Below the pieces are notes generated by a model that was not told the DNA's origin, searched no databases, and saw only the letters and a program-made list of their open reading frames with translations. A DNA stretch of 7,713 bases. Source: Thermoanaerobaculales bacterium. GTDB lineage: Bacteria > Acidobacteriota > Thermoanaerobaculia > Thermoanaerobaculales > Sulfomarinibacteraceae. How positions within the stretch are numbered: position 1 is the stretch's first letter; each line of letters opens with the position of its first letter. This document shows, piece after piece, positions 1-5,848 of the stretch. The stretch is taken from assembly GCA_029932545.1 (NCBI GenBank), contig JAOZPW010000089.1:5250-12962 (forward strand). The letters are read 5' to 3'. A program made the position numbers and the translations under genes.

Positions 1-1115
1 TTTTGTGGGAGGCGCCGGCCGTTGCCGAGGCCGCCATCCGGACCGGGGTTGCCCGTAAACCGTATTCGTCAAAAGACGATTACGTCAGAGAATTGGAAAA
101 CCGGCTCTCCAGAACCCGCGAGGTGATGCACGGGGTCTTCGACCAGGCTCGTTTGGACCCCAAAGGCATCGTCTTTCCCGAAGGCGAACAGGACACGATC
201 ATTCGGGCCGCCAAGATGTTGGTCGACGAAAAGATCTGCAAGCCGATCCTCCTGGGCAACGCCGAGGTCATCAGCGACCTCCTGGCCGAACATGAAATCG
301 ACGCAACCGACATCACGGTGGTTGACCCCTCTCAGGATGATCGACGCCAAACCTATGTCGAGGCCTACCACAAAATGCGGTGGCGGCGCGGTGCGACGGC
401 TGTCAATGCCGCCAAACGACTTCGTGACCCGGTGTATTTCGGCAACATGATGGTGCAACAGGGTGATGCCGACGGTCTGATTGCCGGCGTATCCCATTCA
501 TATCCCGACACCATCCGTCCGGCTCTTCGGATTCACCAGACGATGAGTAACGTCAGCAAGGTGGCCGGCGTTTTCCTGCTGTTGTTCGAGGACCGTATGC
601 TCTTCATCGCCGACACGACCGTCAACCCCGATCCCAGCGCCGAAGAATTGGCGGAGATCGCCTGGCTGACCGCCCGTGTGGCCAACACCTACTTCGATGT
701 CGACCCTCGCGTCGCCATGCTGTCCTATTCCAATTTCGGCTCCAACGAAGATGCCGCATGCCTCAAGGTCCGCAAGGCGGTGGAGATCGCCAAGGAGCGT
801 TGGCCCGACCTCAAGATTGAGGGGGAGATGCACGCCGACACCGCCGTTGAGCCGGTGATTGCCGAGCAGACTTTCCCGTGGTCCACCATCCAGGGTGATG
901 CCAATATTCTGATCTGCCCGACCCTGGCCGCGGCCAACATTGCCTACAAATTGTTGTGGCGCCTGGGCAAGGTCGAGGCGATCGGCCCAATCCTGAGCGG
1001 CATCGGCGCCCCGGTTCACATCCTCCAACGAGGCATGGAAGTCAATGAAATTGTCAACATGACGGCACTGTGCGTCTGCAAAGCTCAACGAACCAATGGG
1101 AAAACGACCGCTTGA
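1..1115 (+). CDS. maeB: NADP-dependent malic enzyme, C-terminal phosphotransacetylase-like domain (5' truncated by window edge)
   Basis: This is the 3' part of a fused malic enzyme/phosphotransacetylase-like protein; the reading frame is open from base 3 and continues off the left edge. The first ~20 visible residues (VAEAAIRTGVARKP) match the usual end of the malic enzyme domain. The remaining ~330 residues are a Pta-type domain: the PEGEQDTIIRAA segment, the GEMHADTAVEP segment, and the closing YKLLWRLGKVEAIGPIL and VHILQRG...IVNMTAL stretch. From the family: malic enzyme oxidatively decarboxylates malate to pyruvate in the cytoplasm making NADPH. The Pta-like tail normally has no acetyltransferase activity and senses acetyl-CoA as an allosteric inhibitor. 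The full protein is usually ~750 aa, so about half is present. The TTG at base 3 is not the real start. The alternative, a stand-alone Pta, is unlikely given the malic-enzyme remnant. The next gene starts 50 nt downstream, so co-transcription is possible. Confidence 0.92.
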   Translation, partial: LWEAPAVAEAAIRTGVARKPYSSKDDYVRELENRLSRTREVMHGVFDQARLDPKGIVFPEGEQDTIIRAAKMLVDEKICKPILLGNAEVISDLLAEHEIDATDITVVDPSQDDRRQTYVEAYHKMRWRRGATAVNAAKRLRDPVYFGNMMVQQGDADGLIAGVSHSYPDTIRPALRIHQTMSNVSKVAGVFLLLFEDRMLFIADTTVNPDPSAEELAEIAWLTARVANTYFDVDPRVAMLSYSNFGSNEDAACLKVRKAVEIAKERWPDLKIEGEMHADTAVEPVIAEQTFPWSTIQGDANILICPTLAAANIAYKLLWRLGKVEAIGPILSGIGAPVHILQRGMEVNEIVNMTALCVCKAQRTNGKTTA

Positions 1116-1165
1116 TGTGATCACCGGTCCACGGTAGGATTGCGCGGCAATATATTGAGGAGGCG

Positions 1166-2080
1166 ATGATGAAGAAAATTTTGGTTTTTTCGGCCCTGTT
1201 GGTTCTGTGTTCTGGCATGGTGGTAGCCGAAGATGCGACAGGCGGCCTGCGTTTCTCGATTACGGTCACCGAATTCGAGAACAAGGCCGGCTGGTACGGC
1301 CACTTCGATATCGGTAACGCATGGGGCACGGTCTTGACCGACATGCTCAACCAGAGCGGCCACTTCATCGTCCTCGGCGAAGGCGATATGCGCAACGCCG
1401 CCATGGACGAACAGGACCTCTCGGCTTCCGGACGGACCGCAGGCGGCAAGAAGGCCGCTGTGACGGGTCAAATGACTCCGGCACAGCTCCTGGTCAAGGG
1501 TGCCATCACCCACGTCCAGGACGGCACCAAGAAGGGCAGCGGCGGCATTCGGTTCAAGGGCCTCAGGCTCGGCGGCAAGGGCGGCAAGGGTGAGATCAAC
1601 GCTACGATCTATATCGTCGATGCCTCGACCGGCCAGGTGGTCGCATCCAAGAGCGTTGTCGGCGAAAGCAAGCAGAAGGGCATGAACGTCGGCTACAACA
1701 CCGGTTCGTGGGGTGCAGCCTTCGGCGGAGAAAGCAATGACAACGTCGGCTTGGCTATTCAGGCGGCCTGTGATGAAGCCGTCCAATTCTTGATCAAACA
1801 ATTGCCGAACTTCCAGTGGACAGGATCGGTGGTCATGAACAAGAGCGGCACGATCTATGTCAACCGGGGAGAGCGCGAAGGTGTCGGCGTGGGACAACGA
1901 TTCATCGTCGGCGACGTCGAGGTTATCCGGGATCCCGACACCGGTGAAATCTTGGATGAGGACATGACGACGATCGCCACCCTCGAAGTCACCAAGGTCA
2001 AAGAGAAACTCTCATACTGCAACGTCGTCTCCGGTGACGCCGCTTCGGTTGCAAAGGGCATGACCGTTCATATCCCGTAA
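1166..2080 (+). CDS. secreted CsgG-like domain protein with FlgT-C-like tail
   Basis: 304 aa. Residues 1-21 are a Sec signal peptide (MMKK, hydrophobic core, likely cut after VVA21). A cysteine at 15 follows LVL, a poor lipobox, so classical lipidation as in curli CsgG is doubtful. Residues ~28-215 look like the CsgG/LpoB fold: an FSITVTEFENKAG opening, a WGTVLTDMLNQSGHFIVLGEGDM segment, LLVKGAITHVQDG, then a glycine/lysine-rich stretch (124-143) and a strand reading INATIYIVDASTGQVVAS. Residues ~219-304 resemble the small C-terminal domain of FlgT-like proteins (IYVNRGEREGVGVGQRF, then DPDTGEILDEDM). CsgG relatives act in the periplasm or outer membrane in secretion or envelope assembly. No csgA, csgB, csgE or csgF partner is visible, so a curli role is not supported. 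GAGGAGG at 1157-1163 is only 2 nt from the ATG at 1166 and 5 nt from the ATG at 1169; the second start may be the true one. Confidence 0.82.
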   Translation: MMKKILVFSALLVLCSGMVVAEDATGGLRFSITVTEFENKAGWYGHFDIGNAWGTVLTDMLNQSGHFIVLGEGDMRNAAMDEQDLSASGRTAGGKKAAVTGQMTPAQLLVKGAITHVQDGTKKGSGGIRFKGLRLGGKGGKGEINATIYIVDASTGQVVASKSVVGESKQKGMNVGYNTGSWGAAFGGESNDNVGLAIQAACDEAVQFLIKQLPNFQWTGSVVMNKSGTIYVNRGEREGVGVGQRFIVGDVEVIRDPDTGEILDEDMTTIATLEVTKVKEKLSYCNVVSGDAASVAKGMTVHIP

Positions 2081-2105
2081 GATTCGGCCGAAAGCAAGAC
2101 CTCTC

Positions 2106-2132
2106 AACGGCGCCCTGATGGGCGCCGTTTTT
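2106..2132 (+). terminator. intrinsic terminator after the CsgG-like gene
   Basis: A perfect 10-bp stem (AACGGCGCCC at 2106-2115, GGGCGCCGTT at 2120-2129) closes a TGAT tetraloop and runs into a T-tract (2128-2132). It lies 26 nt past the stop at 2080. This is a classic Rho-independent terminator and separates the upstream gene from the small secreted protein that follows. It implies a separate promoter for the gene at 2188. Confidence 0.88.
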
Positions 2133-2141
2133 CGGCACCTG

Positions 2142-2147
2142 TATACT
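2142..2147 (+). promoter_or_regulatory. possible -10 box for the gene at 2188
   Basis: TATACT differs from the TATAAT consensus at one base. It sits just after the terminator and 41 nt before the start codon, where a promoter is needed. At 17-bp spacing the -35 position falls in the terminator stem and does not resemble TTGACA, so the assignment is weak. Confidence 0.25.
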
Positions 2148-2187
2148 CCTCGCAGGCCGTCGCGGTGCAGGCGGGTGGAGACGACAG

Positions 2188-2643
2188 ATGCTGCGCATTG
2201 CAAAATTCTTGATTTTCATAGGAATCTTTCTGGCATCCGCGGTAATTACGGCTGCCCAGGGCCCTGACCTCCGAAAGATTGAGAGCCCGCTCCAGGAAGA
2301 ATTCGACTTCAGAATCGGCCAGATCCTCGGCCTCAACCTTCATATCGACGGCATCAAATGGACAGTCCTGAAAGCAGACGCCGGCGACATGACCAGATGG
2401 ACCGCCGGCAAAACGACCAAGACATCGTTCACCAATGAGTTGGAGAACCTGACTGATACACCACTGATACTGTCGATCATTCTCCTCTTAGAAGACGATC
2501 GCGGCCGACAGCTCGAGAGGGTCGAACTCAAGAGAATCAAAGTGGGCCCCGGCCGGTACACTCAGGCCATTCAGAAAATCAAGATTGACGGCGGCAATCT
2601 CGCCGACACTGCCAAGGTCTATATCTTCGCCGAGGTGGAGTAG
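2188..2643 (+). CDS. small secreted protein of unknown function
   Basis: 151 aa, not recognised. Residues 1-23 form a clear Sec signal peptide (MLRIAK, then FLIFIGIFLASAVI, likely cut after TAA23), with no lipobox, so the mature ~128-aa protein should be periplasmic or exported. The second half (about 84-151) reads as alternating strands: ENLTDTPLILSIILLLED, GRQLERVELKRIKVGPGRY, and TAKVYIFAEVE at the very end. This suits a small beta-sandwich of the kind often seen in export-linked proteins, but that is inference. GGTGGAG at 2174-2180 lies 7 nt before the ATG, which supports this start. An intrinsic terminator upstream makes it likely a single-gene unit; it converges on folE with a repeat element between them. 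No cysteines or catalytic motif are seen. Confidence 0.75.
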   Translation: MLRIAKFLIFIGIFLASAVITAAQGPDLRKIESPLQEEFDFRIGQILGLNLHIDGIKWTVLKADAGDMTRWTAGKTTKTSFTNELENLTDTPLILSIILLLEDDRGRQLERVELKRIKVGPGRYTQAIQKIKIDGGNLADTAKVYIFAEVE

Positions 2644-2651
2644 AGGGCTTT

Positions 2652-2871
2652 CAGCTGAGCCTCTTGCAAAAAGGCACCAGAGGAGCAGCCACAAAAATGC
2701 ACGAAAAAGCACAAAAAAGGAAACAAGAAGAATTTAACTTATTTCTTTATAAAGAAATATGGCCAACCGTTTTGCCTTAAATGTGTTTCTCTTCGTGCCT
2801 TTTTGTGCCTTTTTGTGGCTATTTTTCCCTCTTTGTGGCGTCATCGTTGAGTTTTGCAAGCGCCTGAGCTG
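2652..2871. repeat. MITE-like nested inverted-repeat element between convergent genes
   Basis: The outer 20-bp arms (2652-2671 and 2852-2871) are inverted copies matching at 17 of 20 positions. Inside, 2687-2712 and 2795-2820 form a second inverted pair matching at 23 of 26 positions. The right inner arm contains two tandem copies of GTGCCTTTTT (2795-2804, 2805-2814), followed by a GTGGCT variant. A perfect 20-bp AT-rich palindrome lies at 2740-2759 near the centre. The element begins 9 nt after the stop of the + gene and ends one base before the folE stop codon, so it fills the convergent gap. No transposase is present. It may be a non-autonomous mobile element, a bidirectional terminator, or both. 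Confidence 0.65.
2740..2759. repeat. perfect 20-bp AT-rich palindrome
   Basis: The half-site TATTTCTTTA at 2740-2749 is followed directly by its reverse complement at 2750-2759. It lies close to the centre of the surrounding inverted-repeat element and is far more AT-rich than the genes on either side. It could be the tip of a cruciform or hairpin, or a protein-binding site; nothing in the sequence decides which. Confidence 0.7.
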
Positions 2872-3510
2872 TTAAAAGGCGAACGGGCGGCGGATCAAGG
2901 CCAGGAATTCCTCTCTCACCTCATGATCGGCGAAGCAGCCGCGGAGAGCCGAGGTCGTCGTCGAAGCGCCGGGTTTTTTGACACCACGCATCTCGACGCA
3001 CAAATGACGCGCCTCGATGACCACCATCACGCCCAACGGTTTCAGCTGCGTCCATAGGTATCCGGCAACCTGTTCAGTCAGGCGCTCCTGCAGTTGTGGG
3101 CGCTTGGCATAGAACTCGAGAATTCGGGGCAGCTTGGAGAGGCCGACGATGGTTTCCTTCGGAATATAGGCGATGTGGGCATGCCCGTAAAACGGGACGA
3201 AGTGATGGGCACACATTGAGTAGAAAGGTATTTCCCGCTCGATCACCATGTGGTCGTAGCCTTCGTCATTGGGAAAGGTCGTCACTTTGGGTTCCGACCC
3301 CTCGAACAGCCCGTGGAACATCTCCAGGTACATCTTGGCGACCCGCTCGGGCGTGCCCTCATAATTGGGATCATCAAGGTCCATGTGCAGTTCTCGCATC
3401 ACCTCGGCCATGTGACCTGCTACACGGTCGATGATCTCCCCCTCGCGCTCACGTGGAATACCATCATTCGAATGATCGGTGAGTATCTGATCTTCGTTTT
3501 GCTCGTGCAT
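2872..3510 (-). CDS. folE: GTP cyclohydrolase I (FolE)
   Basis: 212 aa, full length for FolE. It converts GTP to 7,8-dihydroneopterin triphosphate plus formate in the cytoplasm, the first step to tetrahydrofolate and, in some bacteria, to other pterins or queuosine precursors. The zinc ligands are all in place: C100 and H103 in SMCAHHFVPFYG, and C171 in RHLCVEMRGV; H102 matches the conserved catalytic histidine. Other family blocks are EGTPERVAKMY (51-61), VGLSKLPRI (122-130) and the C-terminal TTTSALRGCF. This is therefore the zinc-dependent type IA enzyme. The first ~25 residues are a variable acidic leader. A strong Shine-Dalgarno (GGAGGAG on the minus strand, 3515-3521) lies 4 nt before the ATG. 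The gene is divergent from rfbD and convergent with the small secreted protein; the stop codon at 2872-2874 touches the repeat element. Confidence 0.97.
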   Translation of the reverse strand: MHEQNEDQILTDHSNDGIPREREGEIIDRVAGHMAEVMRELHMDLDDPNYEGTPERVAKMYLEMFHGLFEGSEPKVTTFPNDEGYDHMVIEREIPFYSMCAHHFVPFYGHAHIAYIPKETIVGLSKLPRILEFYAKRPQLQERLTEQVAGYLWTQLKPLGVMVVIEARHLCVEMRGVKKPGASTTTSALRGCFADHEVREEFLALIRRPFAF

Positions 3511-3552
3511 CAGGCTCCTCCATTTCTGAACTTGATAATGACTCCCGAGTGG

Positions 3553-3581
3553 AGCCTATTCCCCAACCCACCAAATGGCAA
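3553..3581 (-). promoter_or_regulatory. candidate folE promoter
   Basis: Read on the minus strand, TTGCCA (3581-3576) matches the -35 consensus at 5 of 6 bases. After a 17-nt spacer comes TAGGCT (3558-3553), which keeps the T, A and final T of a -10 box. This would start transcription about 35 nt before the folE ATG. The -10 match is only 3 of 6, so confidence is modest. Confidence 0.35.
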
Positions 3582-3646
3582 CCCCTTCCCACGAGGTCTC
3601 AGACCACAGCCATCATCTGCTACCATCCAGCGCTGAGGACGTGAAC

Positions 3647-4486
3647 ATGACCGAGATCCTGATCACAGGCAACCAGGGCCAACTTGGGAGAGCCGTCGAA
3701 CGGCTGGCCGCAAAACGAGGACTGAGTGTTTCCGGGTCGGACCTCGACAGCCTGGATATCACAAACGCTTTCCAGGTTGAGCAATGGATTGCAACACATC
3801 AACCTCGAACGGTGATCAACTGCGCCGCATTCACCGCCGTCGACGACTGCGAGACCAAAGAAGACGAGGCCGAGTCCATCAACGGTACCGCTGTTGGTTA
3901 CCTGGCTGAAGCCTGCCACGGCTGTGGCGCCCGACTGATCCACGTTTCGACCGACTACGTCTTCGACGGAACCAAGACGACACCGTATGTTGAGTCCGAC
4001 CCGACCGAACCGACATCCGCCTACGGAAGGACGAAACTGGCCGGTGAACGGTTGGCGGCATCGGTCCCCGACCACGTGATTGTGCGGACCGCGTGGCTCT
4101 ACGGCCTGGGTGGCCGCAATTTCGTCGAAGCCATCCGTCGCCAGATTGACGGCGGCGCCAAAGAACTGAAGGTTGTCGCCGACCAGCACGGATGCCCGAC
4201 CTTCTGTGACGATCTGGCAACCGCGTTGCTCGATCTGGCCAAGGTCGAAGCGCACGGAATCATTCACGCCGTCAACTCGGGCGATACGACATGGCACGGC
4301 TTCGCCTCTGAAGTGGCCCGTATCCTGGGTTCGTCCATCCCCATCGAGGCCGTAACAACCCAGGCATTCCTACGCCCGGCGCCCCGGCCCGCCTACTCGG
4401 TCCTGGACACCACGAGGCTCCAGACCCTCCGTGGGCGCCCCATGCCGACCTGGCAGGATGCTCTGGCCAGGTATCTCCAATCATGA
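3647..4486 (+). CDS. rfbD: dTDP-4-dehydrorhamnose reductase (RmlD/RfbD)
   Basis: 279 aa, normal for RmlD. It reduces dTDP-4-dehydro-L-rhamnose to dTDP-L-rhamnose with NAD(P)H, the last step of rhamnose activation for cell-surface polysaccharide. The nucleotide-binding loop is GNQGQLG at 8-14. S101-T102-D103 precede YVFDG, the catalytic pair is Y126 and K130 in AYGRTKLAGE, and the family marks VIVRTAWLYG (144-153), QHGCPTF (180-186) and RPAPRPAYSVLDTTRL (243-258) follow. The frame is open back to an ATG at 3575, but the 24 extra residues are not family-like. GAGG at 3635-3638 lies 8 nt before the ATG at 3647, so I take that start. The stop overlaps the next start by ATGA, so the two genes are probably translationally coupled. 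rmlA, rmlB and rmlC are not in the window. Confidence 0.93.
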   Translation: MTEILITGNQGQLGRAVERLAAKRGLSVSGSDLDSLDITNAFQVEQWIATHQPRTVINCAAFTAVDDCETKEDEAESINGTAVGYLAEACHGCGARLIHVSTDYVFDGTKTTPYVESDPTEPTSAYGRTKLAGERLAASVPDHVIVRTAWLYGLGGRNFVEAIRRQIDGGAKELKVVADQHGCPTFCDDLATALLDLAKVEAHGIIHAVNSGDTTWHGFASEVARILGSSIPIEAVTTQAFLRPAPRPAYSVLDTTRLQTLRGRPMPTWQDALARYLQS

Positions 4487-5472
4487 AGCGCTGGCTGATC
4501 ACCGGCGCCGACGGCTTCGTCGCCGCCCACCTGCTGCCCCATCTCCTGGAGCAGGAAACCGATGCTCAGATCTTCGGCATGGTGTGGTGTGATGCTCCTC
4601 AAACCTCGTGGCCCCAACCCCATCCCAACCTCCAGATCCTTCCCGGAGAATTGACCGACGCTCGGAGTATCGCCCAGGTTGTCGATCAGGCACGGCCCGA
4701 AATCATCCTGCACCTGGCCGCGGCATCCTCGGTGGCGAAGTCTTGGCTGGATCCCGAGCCTGCCTACCACGCCAATATTCTGGGGCAACTCCATCTCCTG
4801 GAAGCCGCAAGGTCAATGAAGACAATGCCGACCGTCGTCATCGCCTCGTCGGCCGAAATCTACGGTCGCGACGGCCACGACGGCAAACCGATCTCCGAGG
4901 AGGCGCCACTGCGGCCGCTCTCGCCCTATGCGGTCACCAAAGCAGTCCAGGATCTCCAGGGCGGCCAGTACTCCGCTGCCCACGGCCTCCCAACTGTTCG
5001 CTTGAGACTCTTCAACCACACCGGCCCCGGCCGCCCACCACAATTTGTCGCCTCGAGCTTTGCCAAACAACTGGCCGAAATCGAACGGGGTCTGCGCGAG
5101 CCGGTGATCCACGCCGGCAACCTCAACGTCGCCCGGGACTTCACCGATGTCCGGGACATCGCCAAAGCCTGGCGCCTGGCGGCCCTGAAAGGGTGCCCGG
5201 GGGAGGCCTACAACGTCTGCTCGGGCCGCCCGACACCGATACGCAGAATCCTGGACATTCTCCTCGAGAAGACGACCGTCGAAGTGGGAATTCAAACCGA
5301 CCCCACCCTCTTGCGTACGGGAGAAATCGAAAGCCTGTATGGCGACCGCACCCTGTTCTCCCAAACCACCGGGTGGCAACCTGAGATACCGCTCGAACAA
5401 ACACTCGGCGACCTGCTCCAGTGGTGGCGAGAGGCTGTGGACGCGGAATCAATGAGCGGCGTTGCACCTTAA
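4483..5472 (+). CDS. rmd: NAD(P)-dependent nucleotide-sugar reductase/epimerase, Rmd-like (probable GDP-6-deoxy-D-mannose reductase)
   Basis: 329 aa extended short-chain dehydrogenase. The cofactor loop GADGFVA at 8-14 has alanine where the third glycine of GxxGxxG usually stands. SSAEIYG (122-128) and the catalytic Y149-xxx-K153 (SPYAVTK) are intact. The block FNHTGPGRPPQFVASSFAKQ followed by GNLNVARDFTDVRD (212-225) is typical of Rmd, which reduces GDP-4-dehydro-6-deoxy-D-mannose to GDP-D-rhamnose; GDP-mannose dehydratases differ there. The ATG lies inside the rfbD stop (ATGA, 4483-4486), so it belongs to the same operon and needs no Shine-Dalgarno of its own. The substrate is inferred from motifs only; another NDP-4-keto-6-deoxyhexose is possible, and no gmd is visible to supply GDP-4-keto-6-deoxymannose. 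Role: sugar donor for O-antigen, exopolysaccharide or glycosylation. Confidence 0.75.
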   Translation: MKRWLITGADGFVAAHLLPHLLEQETDAQIFGMVWCDAPQTSWPQPHPNLQILPGELTDARSIAQVVDQARPEIILHLAAASSVAKSWLDPEPAYHANILGQLHLLEAARSMKTMPTVVIASSAEIYGRDGHDGKPISEEAPLRPLSPYAVTKAVQDLQGGQYSAAHGLPTVRLRLFNHTGPGRPPQFVASSFAKQLAEIERGLREPVIHAGNLNVARDFTDVRDIAKAWRLAALKGCPGEAYNVCSGRPTPIRRILDILLEKTTVEVGIQTDPTLLRTGEIESLYGDRTLFSQTTGWQPEIPLEQTLGDLLQWWREAVDAESMSGVAP

Positions 5473-5473
5473 C

Positions 5474-5676
<203 letters not shown>

Positions 5677-5848
5677 AATACCTCACGGTATGCGATTACC
5701 GGCATAATCTCAGACTGACAGAATTGTAGAACGTCGATTTGGTATTTGCCCCGATTTTTCGAAGATACCGACCGATCGGCGCCCAATATCCCCCTCATCT
5801 CTTGAGATCACGCCCTCTTCGTGGCATTGTAGCGGTGGAGGATCGACC
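5677..5848. other. gene-free leader before the 588-aa protein gene
   Basis: 172 nt between the hexamer element and the next gene. It is more AT-rich than the genes. CGGTA (5686-5690) and TACCG (5697-5701) can form a 5-bp hairpin, and ATACC at 5679-5683 can pair alternatively with GGTAT at 5687-5691. CATAAT at 5703-5708 resembles a -10 box, but there is no -35 at the right distance. The promoter of the downstream gene probably lies here but cannot be fixed. Confidence 0.3.

Noticed and set aside
498..1124. 208-codon minus-strand open frame opposite maeB
   Set aside because: Shadow of GC-rich coding DNA; the protein has no recognisable pattern, and the plus frame is a clear enzyme.
1117..1124. 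GTGATCAC palindrome after maeB as a CRP/FNR-like site
   Set aside because: Only 8 bp, and it lacks the spacing of a full CRP or FNR site; too short to support.
1208..1212. Lipoprotein signal (LVLC, Cys15) in the CsgG-like protein
   Set aside because: Leu at -1 does not fit the lipobox, and a normal signal peptidase I site (VVA) follows six residues later.
1121..1897. 258-codon minus-strand open frame opposite the CsgG-like gene
   Set aside because: Antisense shadow; the plus strand has a signal peptide, a strong ribosome site and a terminator.
3250..3636. 128-codon plus-strand frame opposite folE
   Set aside because: folE on the minus strand has all zinc and catalytic residues; this frame is its antisense.
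3575..3646. 24-codon upstream extension of rfbD
   Set aside because: RmlD family proteins begin right at the cofactor strand (MTEILITGNQG), and the ribosome site serves the ATG at 3647; the extension overlaps the candidate folE promoter.
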